This document shows positions 16,126 to 24,677 of a stretch of 64,000 nt of DNA, in pieces; the stretch's first letter is position 1, and each line of letters opens with the position of its first letter. The DNA comes from Streptomyces apocyni (lineage in GTDB: Bacteria > Actinomycetota > Actinomycetes > Streptomycetales > Streptomycetaceae): positions 32,678 to 96,677 of the forward strand of contig NZ_WHOM01000061.1 in NCBI RefSeq assembly GCF_009739465.1. Reading direction: 5' to 3'. The notes beneath the pieces are model-generated. The model searched no databases. It saw only the letters and a list, made by a program, of their open reading frames with translations, and had not been told where the DNA came from. The position numbers and the translations under genes were made by a program.

Positions 16126-16185
16126 GTGCAGGTCATCGACGTATCCCCGCGCTCCCGCCCCGTCCCCGCGGCGTCCCAGGTCTGA
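16126..16185 (+). CDS. Possible 19-residue small ORF before the GNAT gene
   Basis: GTG 16126 to TGA 16185 encodes a peptide beginning MQVIDVSPRSRPVP. It is preceded at the right distance by AAGGAGG (16111-16117), one of the best ribosome-binding sites in the window. No family is recognised. It could be a leader peptide for the acetyltransferase gene 68 bases downstream, or a chance frame. Confidence 0.3.
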   Translation: MQVIDVSPRSRPVPAASQV

Positions 16186-16253
16186 CGCGTCTGGCTGTCT
16201 GACCACCTCCCCACCTCGCCGGGAGCGCGCCAACCTTCCGGAGGATCTCCCCC

Positions 16254-17156
16254 ATGACCGATCTGGTCATCCGCGCGCTCACCGAGAGCGACGCACACCT
16301 GTTCCACACCCTCGCCGACCCCGGCCTCGTCGGCCGGATCGTCACCGGCATCGAGTACCGCACCATCGCCCAGGGCGGCGACTACCGCCCCGAGTGGACC
16401 CTGGTCGCCCTGCGCGACGGCAAGGTCGTGGCGCGCGGTGCGTGGTGGGGCGGGCCCGACGACACCGCCCCGATCAACATCAACTGGTTCGACTTCGCCG
16501 ACGGCGAGCAGGAGGCCGGTACCGAGCTGCTGCGCCAGGCTCCGTTCGACGTCGAGTACGAGCTCATCCTGCCGTCCGACTGGCGCGCTGACCCCGCGAC
16601 TCTGGCGGCGGGTGAGGCCCGGGTCGCGGCGGCCGAGGCCGCGGGCAAGCGCGCCCTGGTCGAGCGCTGCCGCTACGCGTGGACGCCCGAGCAGGGGCTT
16701 CCCGAGCGCCCAGGGCGGCTGGTCTTCCGGGAAGAGCGGGACGACCAGGTGCTCCTCGACGTCCTGCGCCAGATCAGCTCGGCCACCCTGGACGCGCACG
16801 CGCTGCACGCCACCGCCGAACACGGTCTGGATACGGCCGCCCAGGAGGACCTGGACTACATCCACTGGTGCCCCGAGGCGTGGCCGCAGCTGGCCTTCAC
16901 GCCGGGGGGCGAACTCGTCGGGCTGCATCTGCCGTGCCGTGTCCCGTCCGGCTTCGCGGCCGGGTTCATCGGGGTCGTACCCGGGCAACGGGGGCACGGC
17001 TACGCGTACGACCTGGTCGTCGAGTCGACGCACTTCCTCGTGGAGCGGGGCGCGACGCGCATCGTGGCGGCGACCGATGACGGGAACTTCCCGATGCTGG
17101 CGAACTTCGCTAAGGCCGGGTATCCCGTCGTCCAGAAGCGCATCGACCTCATCTAG
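16254..17156 (+). CDS. GNAT family N-acetyltransferase
   Basis: A 300-residue protein with a C-terminal GNAT domain: GFAAGFIGVVPGQRGHGYAY carries the Q/R-x-x-G-x-G acetyl-CoA loop, followed by DLVVESTHFLVERGA and NFPMLANFAKAGY. The N-terminal half (about 150 residues) also looks like a degenerate acetyltransferase fold, so this may be a tandem GNAT. Substrate is unknown. ATG 16254 has GGAGGA upstream. It is followed on the same strand by treZ after 133 bases; there is no sign that it belongs to trehalose metabolism. Confidence 0.82.
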   Translation: MTDLVIRALTESDAHLFHTLADPGLVGRIVTGIEYRTIAQGGDYRPEWTLVALRDGKVVARGAWWGGPDDTAPININWFDFADGEQEAGTELLRQAPFDVEYELILPSDWRADPATLAAGEARVAAAEAAGKRALVERCRYAWTPEQGLPERPGRLVFREERDDQVLLDVLRQISSATLDAHALHATAEHGLDTAAQEDLDYIHWCPEAWPQLAFTPGGELVGLHLPCRVPSGFAAGFIGVVPGQRGHGYAYDLVVESTHFLVERGATRIVAATDDGNFPMLANFAKAGYPVVQKRIDLI

Positions 17157-17289
17157 GCGGCCCTGTCTCCCCGATTCCCCGGCGCGTCGATCACTTCTGG
17201 AGCACGATGGACGCCGGAAGTGGGGACAACGGACAACGCGCAACGGGCAACGGCGCGATATCGGCGAGGGGACGAGGGGGAAACCGTCC

Positions 17290-19047
17290 GTGTGGTTCGA
17301 GGTGTGGGCACCACAAGCAGACCGGGTCGCGCTCCAACTGGAGGGCACCACCCTCGCGTTGGAGCGCGACCCGGACCGTACGGACTGGTGGGCGGGCGAG
17401 GCCGAGGCGGGCGACGGAGCGCGCTATGGCTTCGTACTCGACGACGGCCCCGTACGCCCCGACCCGCGCTCCGCGCGGCAGCCGGACGGCCCCGACGGCC
17501 TGAGCGCCGTCGTCGAGCACACCCGCTACGACTGGCGCGCCGAGTGGGCCGGGCGCGGACTGCGGGACGCGGTGCTGTACGAGCTGCACATCGGCACGTA
17601 CACCCCCGAAGGCACCCTGGACGCGGCGGCGCGGCAGCTCGGGCATCTCATCGAGCTGGGTGTCACGCATGTCGAGCTGATGCCGCTGTGCCCGTTCCCC
17701 GGTCGGCACGGCTGGGGGTACGAGGGTGTGTCGCTGTGGGCCGTGCATGAGCCGTACGGCGGGCCCGAGGCGCTGAAGCGCTTTGTCGACCGGGCACACG
17801 AGCTGGGCATCGGCGTGGTCCTGGACGTCGTACACAACCATCTCGGCCCGTCCGGCAACCATCTCCCGGCGTTCGGGCCGTACTTCACCGACACCCACCA
17901 GACCCCCTGGGGCGCCGCCGTCAACCTGGACGCCCCAGGCTCGGACGAGGTTCGCGCGTATCTGATCGGCAGCGCGCTGGCCTGGCTGCGGGAGTACCGG
18001 ATCGACGGGCTGCGGCTGGATGCCGTACACGCGCTGCGCGACACCCGTGCCCAGCACTTCCTGGAGGAGCTGTCGGCCGCGGTGGACGCGCTCGCCGACG
18101 AGGTCGGCCGTCCGCTGTTCCTGATCGGCGAGTCCGACCTGGGCGATCCCCGGGTCATCACGCCTCGGGCGCGGGGCGGCCAGGGGGGCCTGGGGCTGCA
18201 CGCGCAAGCGAACGACGACTTCCACCACGCCCTGCACACCGCCCTGACCGGCGAATCCCAGGGCTACTACGAGGACTTCGCGCGGGCGCCGCTGGCCGCG
18301 CTCGCCAAGACGCTCAGCCGCGGCTTCTTCCACGACGGTACGTACTCGTCGTTCCGCGGCCGTCGGCACGGGCGCCCGGTGGACCGTACGACCACACCCG
18401 CGTACCGCTTCGTCGGGTTCGCCCAGAACCACGACCAGATCGGCAACCGCGCCATGGGCGACCGGCTCTCGGCGACGCTCTCGCCTGGGCTGCTGGCCTG
18501 CGCCGCCGCGCTGACGCTGACCTCGCCGTTCACGCCGATGCTGTTCATGGGCGAGGAGTGGGGGGCGCGCACGCCCTGGCAGTTCTTCACCGACCACACG
18601 GACCCCGAGCTGGCGGATGCGGTACGACGGGGCCGCAGACGGGAGTTCGCGGCGCACGGCTGGGCGGAGGGGGACGTCCCTGACCCGCAGGACCCGGGCA
18701 CCCGGGACCGTTCCTGCCTCGACTGGAACGAGCTGGAGAAGGACCCGCACGCGCGCCTGCTGGCCTGGCATCGCAAGCTGATCGCCCTGCGCCGTGCCCA
18801 ACCAGACCTCCTGGACCCGGATTTGGCGGCCGTCCGGAGCGCCTACAGCGAGTCAGCGCGGTGGTTCGCGTTCCGGCGCGGGGAGGTACGGATCGCGGTC
18901 AACCTGTCCAGGGAACCGGCCGCGATCCCGCTTCAGGGCGGGGCGGCGCGCGTACTGGCCGCGTGGCAGCCGACCGAGGCGCCGGGGGCGGATGGGCGGC
19001 TGAACCTGCCGGGCGAGTCCTGCGTCCTGCTCGCGCCCGCGCCGTAA
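17290..19047 (+). CDS. treZ: Malto-oligosyltrehalose trehalohydrolase
   Basis: A 585-residue GH13 enzyme that cleaves malto-oligosyltrehalose to release trehalose, completing the TreY-TreZ route. The N-terminus WFEVWAPQADRVALQLEG is the CBM48-like domain. Catalytic residues are Asp244 in DGLRLDAVHALRD, Glu281 in LIGESDLGDPR and Asp382 in FAQNHDQIGNR; DVVHNHLGPSGNH is region I. GTG 17290 is chosen for its GAGGGGG site and because homology begins there; the frame is open far upstream only as an overlap with the GNAT gene. It lies about 4 kb from treY with unrelated genes between. Confidence 0.92.
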   Translation: MWFEVWAPQADRVALQLEGTTLALERDPDRTDWWAGEAEAGDGARYGFVLDDGPVRPDPRSARQPDGPDGLSAVVEHTRYDWRAEWAGRGLRDAVLYELHIGTYTPEGTLDAAARQLGHLIELGVTHVELMPLCPFPGRHGWGYEGVSLWAVHEPYGGPEALKRFVDRAHELGIGVVLDVVHNHLGPSGNHLPAFGPYFTDTHQTPWGAAVNLDAPGSDEVRAYLIGSALAWLREYRIDGLRLDAVHALRDTRAQHFLEELSAAVDALADEVGRPLFLIGESDLGDPRVITPRARGGQGGLGLHAQANDDFHHALHTALTGESQGYYEDFARAPLAALAKTLSRGFFHDGTYSSFRGRRHGRPVDRTTTPAYRFVGFAQNHDQIGNRAMGDRLSATLSPGLLACAAALTLTSPFTPMLFMGEEWGARTPWQFFTDHTDPELADAVRRGRRREFAAHGWAEGDVPDPQDPGTRDRSCLDWNELEKDPHARLLAWHRKLIALRRAQPDLLDPDLAAVRSAYSESARWFAFRRGEVRIAVNLSREPAAIPLQGGAARVLAAWQPTEAPGADGRLNLPGESCVLLAPAP

Positions 19048-19084
19048 AGCCGCAAACAGCCCGTCAACCGTCAAGGGCGGGCGC

Positions 19085-19750
19085 TCAGCCCTCCAGCGCC
19101 AGCCGCGCGCCCAGGGCCACCAGCACACCACCGGAGACCTGCTCCAGCCTGCGCCGGATCGCCGCCCGCGACAGAACGCCCCGCAGCCGGGCGACGAACC
19201 AGACGTACCCGCTGTAGTACGCGACCTCGAAGACCGCCCAGATCGCGGCGAGGGCCACCATGGCCGGGAGCTGCGGGGCACCGGCGGGCACGAACTGTGG
19301 CAGGAAGGAGATGGCGAAGATCGCGGCCTTGGGGTTCGCCAGGTTCAGCAGCAGCCCGCCTCGGTAGGAGGCCCAGCCGGTGCGCACCGGCTGGGCCTCC
19401 CCGACCGCTGCGAGGCCCTCACCCGCGCTCTCAGCCCCACCCTCGCCCCGCCTGGCACGCCGCGCCTGCCACAGGGTCTGGACGCCGAAGACGACGAGCA
19501 CCACGGCGCCGACGACGCGCATCACGTCGTACGCGAACTGTGACGCGGCCAGCAGCGCGGTCAGCCCGAAGGCCGCGAACAGGCCCCAGACGAACACACC
19601 GGTCTCGTTTCCGAGCACGGTGAAGAAACCGGAACGCCTGCTCCGCAGCGAGTTCCTGATGATCAGGATGGTGCTCGGTCCCGGCGAAGCGGCGATCAGG
19701 AGGCAGGCGCCGAGGAAGGCGACGAGGGTGCTCAGCATGCGGCCCATCAT
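19085..19750 (-). CDS. LysE family exporter
   Basis: A 221-residue integral membrane protein of the LysE/RhtB family, which exports amino acids and related metabolites by proton exchange. About six hydrophobic segments are visible. The family opening STLVAFLGACLLIAASPGPS followed by NSLRSRRSGFFTVLGNETG is clear, as is LLNLANPKAAIFAISFLPQF. Starts at 19750, 19747 and 19738 are all possible; none has a strong ribosome site and 19738 gives the most typical N-terminus. It is convergent with treZ and divergent from the phosphodiesterase gene. Confidence 0.87.
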   Translation of the reverse strand: MMGRMLSTLVAFLGACLLIAASPGPSTILIIRNSLRSRRSGFFTVLGNETGVFVWGLFAAFGLTALLAASQFAYDVMRVVGAVVLVVFGVQTLWQARRARRGEGGAESAGEGLAAVGEAQPVRTGWASYRGGLLLNLANPKAAIFAISFLPQFVPAGAPQLPAMVALAAIWAVFEVAYYSGYVWFVARLRGVLSRAAIRRRLEQVSGGVLVALGARLALEG

Positions 19751-19841
19751 GCGCGCGGGCCGACAGCGGAGCCAGGGGTTTTCCCCTCCACGATCTAATG
19801 CTTAGATAGCGCTGCAACCATTAACGCCTGGAGGTGTCGCC

Positions 19842-20585
19842 ATGCTCGTGCTGGCCCAGATCAGCGACCTTCATCTCGATGGGACGGCCCGTGGGACCGA
19901 GCGCGCCGAGCGCGTCATGGGCCACCTGCGCGGCCTGGGTACGCGAGTGGACGCGCTGCTGGTCACCGGGGACATCGCGGACCATGGCACGGAGGCGGAG
20001 TACGAGGAGGCGGCACGCGTACTCGACGCGCCGTTCCCGGTACTGCATTGCCCCGGCAACCACGACAGCAGGGGCCCCTACCGCAAGGCGCTGCTTGGCG
20101 AGCCCGCGTCGGACGACCCTGTCAACAGGGTTCACCGCGTGGGCGGCGCCGCGATCCTGATGTGCGACTCCAGCATTCCGGGCCAGGACGAGGGGCTGCT
20201 CGACGACACGACGTACGCCTGGATCGAGGCCACCCTCGACGAGCTGGGCGGCGACATCCCCGTACTGCTGGCCTTCCACCACCCACCGGTCGCCCTGCAC
20301 CACCCCCTCCCGGACAGGTACCAGCTCCAGGAGCCTGACCGGCTGGCCGCCCTGCTCGACCGGCACCCCGAGATCACGGCGCTGATCACCGGGCACGCCC
20401 ACACCCCCGCCGCCACCACCTTCGGGGGACGGCCGCTGCTCGTCGGGCCCGGAGTCACCTGGACGCTGCGCCTGCCGTGGGAGGGCGAGCAGATCGCGGA
20501 CCGCGCGGCCGATCCGGGGTTCGCCTTCCATGTCCTGGACGACGCGGGGCGGTTGACGACGCACTACCGCACGGTGCCCGCGTGA
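19842..20585 (+). CDS. Metallophosphoesterase (CpdA-like phosphodiesterase)
   Basis: A 247-residue calcineurin-like phosphoesterase with all five metal motifs: ISDLHLDG (D-x-H), VTGDIADHG (GDxxD), CPGNHDSRG (GNHD), FHHPPV and ITGHAHTP (GHxH). This arrangement is that of class III cyclic-nucleotide phosphodiesterases such as CpdA, so hydrolysis of cAMP or another phosphodiester is likely. No signal peptide, so cytoplasmic. The ATG follows GGAGG at good spacing. Confidence 0.87.
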   Translation: MLVLAQISDLHLDGTARGTERAERVMGHLRGLGTRVDALLVTGDIADHGTEAEYEEAARVLDAPFPVLHCPGNHDSRGPYRKALLGEPASDDPVNRVHRVGGAAILMCDSSIPGQDEGLLDDTTYAWIEATLDELGGDIPVLLAFHHPPVALHHPLPDRYQLQEPDRLAALLDRHPEITALITGHAHTPAATTFGGRPLLVGPGVTWTLRLPWEGEQIADRAADPGFAFHVLDDAGRLTTHYRTVPA

Positions 20586-20594
20586 CCCGCCCTC

Positions 20595-21317
20595 TCAGGT
20601 CACGACGCCCGGCCTGACCGACAGCGACTCCCGCGCGCCGTCCTCGTGCCGTACCGTCACCGCCACCGCCTTGCCGGGACGCGCCGCCGCCACCTCGGCG
20701 GCCAGCTCCGCCGCCGTACGGACCGGGTGGCCGCCGATCGCGAGCAGCACATCCCCGCGTACGAGTCCCGCGCTGTACCCGGGGCCGGGGATGTGCACGC
20801 CCACGAGCAGCGCCCCCGCGCCCTGCTCGGCGTCGATGGCCTCGATGCCGAGCGTGGCCCGGGCGGCGGGCCGGTCCGGCACCGCGTCCGGTGCCGTGGC
20901 GCTCTGCCCGCCCTGCGGCTCAGGCCCCGACGGCCGTGGCGTACCGTCCGGCTTCGCCGGGGTGTCCGGCGCGCCTCCCGGCGGCCTCTCGCCCGGCCGC
21001 TCCTTCAGGTCCGCGAGCTTGCCCATGCTGATGACCGTGGCACCCACGGTGCCGAGTCCGACACCCGTCAACACCAGCACGAGTACGGCCACCACGCCCA
21101 GAACAGCGGTCAGCGGCCGCCTCCTACGCCGGTGCGCCGCCCGCTGCCGACGACCACTGCCCGCCCCGGCACCCACCCCGGCATCCGTCCCGGACTGAGT
21201 CTCGGACTCAGCCCCGGACTCAGTCCCAGACATACTGGCGGAGCCGGGCATCGACTTGGGGCGCAACGCCGTCCCGGCCATCTCGACTGTCTCGGCCGTC
21301 CAAGCTGTCTCGTCCAT
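20595..21317 (-). CDS. Membrane-anchored PDZ domain protein
   Basis: A 240-residue protein with a disordered N-terminus containing imperfect repeats (SMSGTESGAESETQSGTDAG), one transmembrane helix (LTAVLGVVAVLVLVLTGVGL) at about residues 68-88, a proline-rich linker, and an extracytoplasmic PDZ domain (LLVGVHIPGPGYSAGLVRGD, VLLAIGGHPVRTAAELAA). No protease domain is present, so it is not a complete HtrA. It may tether a partner at the cell surface. Convergent with the phosphodiesterase gene, nine bases apart. Confidence 0.78.
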   Translation of the reverse strand: MDETAWTAETVEMAGTALRPKSMPGSASMSGTESGAESETQSGTDAGVGAGAGSGRRQRAAHRRRRRPLTAVLGVVAVLVLVLTGVGLGTVGATVISMGKLADLKERPGERPPGGAPDTPAKPDGTPRPSGPEPQGGQSATAPDAVPDRPAARATLGIEAIDAEQGAGALLVGVHIPGPGYSAGLVRGDVLLAIGGHPVRTAAELAAEVAAARPGKAVAVTVRHEDGARESLSVRPGVVT

Positions 21318-21431
21318 GGCTGACCTCCGCCGAGTGCTCTACCCGGCGCGCAACCACACGACGATCCCCGGAAGAGTGACACCCGACGGGCACACCCGTA
21401 CGAACACACCGAGGTCAGGAGCGGGCGGCGG

Positions 21432-21515
21432 TCACAGCTTCGCGACACGCTTGGCGATGAAGGCCACCAGAGCGAAGACCGCGATCATGGTGACGACGAA
21501 GGCCACATCGGCCAT
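21432..21515 (-). CDS. 27-residue single-span membrane miniprotein
   Basis: ATG 21515 to TGA 21432 encodes MADVAFVVTMIAVFALVAFI then AKRVAKL: one transmembrane helix with a basic cytoplasmic end. An ideal ribosome site, CAGGAG, lies seven bases before the ATG. Length and layout resemble KdpF-like and other small inner-membrane peptides, and similar peptides are recalled from other Streptomyces, but no kdp genes are nearby. It is shorter than standard gene-calling limits. Confidence 0.65.
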   Translation of the reverse strand: MADVAFVVTMIAVFALVAFIAKRVAKL

Positions 21516-21834
21516 CGCGAACTCCTGAGTGAGACGGGAGGGGGCATGCGGCCTCCACGACGGAGGCCTCGTGAGAGCAAACCCCTCATCCGCCCCGATC
21601 GGTCCGTCGTTGACACCTCTCTTACGGCACCCCACACCACCTTGACGCGTCCTTGACGCGACCGCGCCACGACACGGTTCGCGGTAAGGGGCGTTACCCA
21701 GACGCAATCGACGCGCCAGAGACAGGGACGGTGACCAGTGGCAGGATGCATCGCAACTCGCGCACCACAAGGCGCTGTTGATCACGTACGCCGTCGATCG
21801 CAGCGCCGTTGATCTCATCTGCCCTGGAGGTCTT
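21516..21834. other. Intergenic region between the membrane miniprotein and the amino-acid ABC operon
   Basis: This holds a short hairpin GGCCTCC/GGAGGCC (21550-21568). TTGACA at 21610 is a good -35 candidate, but no matching -10 at 16-18 bases is seen. A tandem TTGACGCG pair occurs near 21642 and 21653. The ribosome site CTGGAGG for the lipoprotein gene is at its right end. No further gene is supported. Confidence 0.5.
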
Positions 21835-22641
21835 GTGTCCGCTCGTTCTTCGATGCCCGTCATAGCGATAGTGACGGCCGTCGGATGCACCAGCACCAAG
21901 CCAGACAACGACGGCAATGGCGGCGGCGATGGCTCCAAGGGCTCGGAGATCGCGCTCGTCTCGTCCGGCAAGCTCAAGACCTGCACCCATCTGCCGTACC
22001 CGCCGTTCCAGTCGAAGAAGGACGGCAAGATCGTCGGCTTTGACGTGGATCTGGTCGACCTCGTCGCCAAGGAGCTGGGCGTCAAGCAGGAGATCGTCAA
22101 CACGCCCTTCGAGGGCATCGAGACCGGCCAGGACTTCAAGATCCGCAAGTGCGATCTGGCGGCCGCGGGGATGACGATCACCGAGGACCGCGACAAGGTC
22201 ATGGACTTCTCGGACCCGTACTTCAACGCCACCCAGGCGCTGATCACCAAGAAGGGCAAGGCGTACAAGACGATCGCCGATCTCAAGGGGAAGAAGCTCG
22301 GCTACCAGAAGGCCACCACCGGCGGCATCTACGCCAAGGAGAACGGTGACGGCGTCGAGCTCACGGAGTTCGAGGACGTGGGGCTGCTGCTCGCCGCAGT
22401 GAAGTCGGGACAGGTCGAGGCGGCGATCAACGACAACGGCGTGCTCTTCGAGTACGTCAAGCAGAACCCGGGCACTGAGGTGACCGCGGAGTTCGACACC
22501 GGCGAGCAGTACGGGATCGGCTTCCGCACCGGCAACGACGCGCTGCGCGAGAAGGTCAACGAGGTTCTCAAGGCGGCCCGGGACGACGGGCGTTACGACG
22601 AGATCTACAAGAAGTGGTTCGGCACCACTCCCCAGAGCTGA
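21835..22641 (+). CDS. Amino-acid ABC transporter substrate-binding lipoprotein
   Basis: A 268-residue extracellular binding protein of SBP family 3 (polar amino acids). GTG 21835 follows CTGGAGG and yields a very short export signal ending in the lipobox TAVGC, after which the cysteine would be lipidated. The binding domain shows HLPYPPFQSKKDGKIVGFDV, DLAAAGMTITEDRDKVMDFS and the C-terminal DGRYDEIYKKWFG. The signal's hydrophobic core is only about nine residues (MPVIAIVTA), shorter than usual. It is the first gene of a three-gene operon with permease and ATPase. The exact amino acid is not evident; glutamate/glutamine or cystine types are closest. Confidence 0.88.
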   Translation: MSARSSMPVIAIVTAVGCTSTKPDNDGNGGGDGSKGSEIALVSSGKLKTCTHLPYPPFQSKKDGKIVGFDVDLVDLVAKELGVKQEIVNTPFEGIETGQDFKIRKCDLAAAGMTITEDRDKVMDFSDPYFNATQALITKKGKAYKTIADLKGKKLGYQKATTGGIYAKENGDGVELTEFEDVGLLLAAVKSGQVEAAINDNGVLFEYVKQNPGTEVTAEFDTGEQYGIGFRTGNDALREKVNEVLKAARDDGRYDEIYKKWFGTTPQS

Positions 22642-22687
22642 CGCCGCGACGTTGACGCTCCCCACCCAGCAAGGGAGTTCCGCACGC

Positions 22688-23485
22688 ATGCCCCTGTCCC
22701 TGGCCCTGTCCCGACGGCAGCGGGCGCGAGTGTTCCGCGGCGTCCAGTACGCGGTGCTGCTGCTCGCCATCGCCGCCTTCGCCCTGGTGGCCGACTGGGG
22801 AACGCTACGCGAGGCGTTCTTCGACGTCGATGTCGCCAGGGCCCTGTTCCCCGAGATCATCACCACCGCGCTGGTCAACACGGCCTTCTACGCCCTGCTC
22901 GGCTTCGGTTTCGGCCTGGGGCTCGGCCTCGTGCTGGCCATGATGCGGCTGTCGTCGGTGCCGCCGTACCGCTGGCTGGCGATCGCGTATATCGAGTTCT
23001 TCCGTGGCATCCCGGCCCTGCTGGTGTTCATCTCGCTGGGTTTTGGCGTGCCGCTGGCCTTCGAGGTCGCGCTCGACATGAACGTGACCGTGATGCTCTC
23101 GCTCGGTCTGGTCGGCGCCGCGTATATGGCGGAGACGATCCGGGCGGGCATCCAGGCGGTCCCCAAGGGCCAGTGGGAGGCGGCCCGTTCGCTGGGGATG
23201 TCGCCGGGCCGGGCGATGGTGTCGATCGTGATGCCGCAGGCCTTCCGGATCGTCCTGCCGCCATTGACCAACGAGTTGATCCTGCTCACCAAGGACTCGT
23301 CGCTGGTCTATCTGCTCGGCCTCTCGCTCGGCCAGTTCGAGCTGGCCAACTTCGGCCGGGACGCGCTCAACGAGCACAAGAGCCTCACCCCGATCCTGAT
23401 CGCGGGACTGCTGTATCTCGTCATCACCCTGCCGCTCGGCCATCTGGTACGGCGGCTCGAGGCCCGTACCGCGAAAGCCAGGTGA
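22688..23485 (+). CDS. Amino-acid ABC transporter permease
   Basis: A 265-residue inner-membrane permease of the His/Glu/Gln (PAAT) class with about five transmembrane helices (AVLLLAIAAFALVADWG, TALVNTAFYALLGFGFGLGL). The EAA loop that contacts the ATPase is EAARSLGMSPGRAMVSIVMP. ATG 22688 has GGGAG ten bases upstream. An in-frame TTG at 22652 lacks support. It lies 46 bases after the binding-protein gene and five bases before the ATPase gene. Confidence 0.9.
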   Translation: MPLSLALSRRQRARVFRGVQYAVLLLAIAAFALVADWGTLREAFFDVDVARALFPEIITTALVNTAFYALLGFGFGLGLGLVLAMMRLSSVPPYRWLAIAYIEFFRGIPALLVFISLGFGVPLAFEVALDMNVTVMLSLGLVGAAYMAETIRAGIQAVPKGQWEAARSLGMSPGRAMVSIVMPQAFRIVLPPLTNELILLTKDSSLVYLLGLSLGQFELANFGRDALNEHKSLTPILIAGLLYLVITLPLGHLVRRLEARTAKAR

Positions 23486-23490
23486 GCACC

Positions 23491-24396
23491 ATGAAGGCAG
23501 GCAAGGAGCCCGCGTCGCCCGAGCAGGCGTGTCAGTCGGGACAGTCGGGTCAGTCGGGACAGTCGGGTCAGTCGGGTCAGGCGGGTCAGGCGGGTCAGGC
23601 GGGTCAGGCGATCGAGGTCCAGGACCTGCACAAGGCGTTCGGTGACCTGGAGGTGCTCAAGGGCATCGACTTCTCGGTCGGGCGGGGCGAGGTGGTCTGT
23701 GTCATCGGGCCTTCCGGGTCCGGCAAGTCGACGCTGCTGCGGTGCGTCAACCTCCTCGAGGAGCCGACGTCCGGCACGGTCACCGTGGCCGGTACGGAGG
23801 TCACCGACCCGGACGTGGACATCGACCGGGTACGCCGCCGGATCGGCATGGTCTTCCAGTCCTTCAACCTCTTCCCGCACCTCACCGCGCTGGAGAACCT
23901 CACCATCGCCCAGCGCCGGGTGCTGCGGCGCGGCAAGGAGGAGGCGAACCGGGTCGCCCGGCGCAACCTCCGGCGCGTCGGCCTGAGCGAGAAGGAGGCC
24001 GCGTATCCGGCGCAGCTCTCCGGCGGCCAGCAGCAGCGGGTCGCCATCGCGCGCGCCCTGTCCATGGACCCTGAGCTGATGCTGTTCGACGAGCCGACCT
24101 CGGCCCTGGACCCGGAGCTGGTCGGTGACGTGCTCGCCGTGATGCGCTCGCTCGCGCGGGAGGGGATGACGATGCTCGTCGTCACCCATGAGATGAGCTT
24201 CGCCCGTGAGGTCGCCGATCGGGTCGTCTTCATGGACGGCGGCGTCATCGTCGAGCAGGGCACGCCGGACCGGGTGGTCGGCGACCCCCAGCATGAGCGG
24301 ACCCGCACGTTCCTGGCGCGGGTGCTCGATCCGGCCGCGGCCGAGGTGGGGGAGGTCCCTGACGTCGGCCCGCACACCAAGCGCGTAGACCGCTGA
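23491..24396 (+). CDS. Amino-acid ABC transporter ATP-binding protein
   Basis: A 301-residue ABC ATPase that powers the preceding permease. Walker A is IGPSGSGKSTLL, the signature is QLSGGQQQRVAIARAL, Walker B is LMLFDEPTSALDP, and the H-loop is VVTHEMSF. The core from AIEVQDLHKAFGDL onward is normal length. The first 40 residues are an unusual hydrophilic tail with five Gln-Ser-Gly and three Gln-Ala-Gly repeats, encoded by a 9-base tandem repeat. ATG 23491 is preferred over GTG 23482, which overlaps the permease stop, because AGGTGA is correctly placed for it. Confidence 0.92.
   Translation: MKAGKEPASPEQACQSGQSGQSGQSGQSGQAGQAGQAGQAIEVQDLHKAFGDLEVLKGIDFSVGRGEVVCVIGPSGSGKSTLLRCVNLLEEPTSGTVTVAGTEVTDPDVDIDRVRRRIGMVFQSFNLFPHLTALENLTIAQRRVLRRGKEEANRVARRNLRRVGLSEKEAAYPAQLSGGQQQRVAIARALSMDPELMLFDEPTSALDPELVGDVLAVMRSLAREGMTMLVVTHEMSFAREVADRVVFMDGGVIVEQGTPDRVVGDPQHERTRTFLARVLDPAAAEVGEVPDVGPHTKRVDR
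23533..23610 (+). repeat. 9-bp tandem repeat inside the ABC ATPase gene
   Basis: Eight full copies and one partial copy of CAGTCGGGT, with the last copies CAGGCGGGT. The unit is three codons, so copy-number changes alter the protein by whole Gln-Ser/Ala-Gly units without a frameshift. Confidence 0.9.
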
Positions 24397-24450
24397 GAGC
24401 CCCGACTGAGAGCCGCCTAAGCCCGCCTAAGAGCCCGCCTTCGAACCTCC

Positions 24451-24487
24451 GCCGTCCGCCCTCAGGGTGGGCGGCGATTGCTATTTC
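24451..24487 (+). terminator. Hairpin terminator after the amino-acid ABC operon
   Basis: CCGCCC and GGGCGG pair around a TCAGGGT loop, extended by G-C pairs with a bulge, and followed by GATTGCTATTT. It lies 55 bases after the ATPase stop. No poly-U run, as is common in this genus. Confidence 0.5.
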
Positions 24488-24677
24488 ACTAGGTGGAAGT
24501 TTCAGGTTGAGAACATTATCGGCCCGATAGCGCCAACGCTCCCTACCGACCAGTAATGTACCGCCACCGGCCCCGCCGCCACCCCCCACCCGCTGCCCGC
24601 GCCCTCCGGCGTGCCAGCGGCCAGGGCGACGGGCCGCCGCGCCGCCGCACCCTCATCGCACAGGAGCTGTCCCCCGC

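Noticed and set aside
21432..21515. Calling the 27-residue peptide KdpF
   Set aside because: Length and topology are similar, but no kdpA, kdpB or kdpC gene is adjacent and the KdpF sequence pattern is not convincing.
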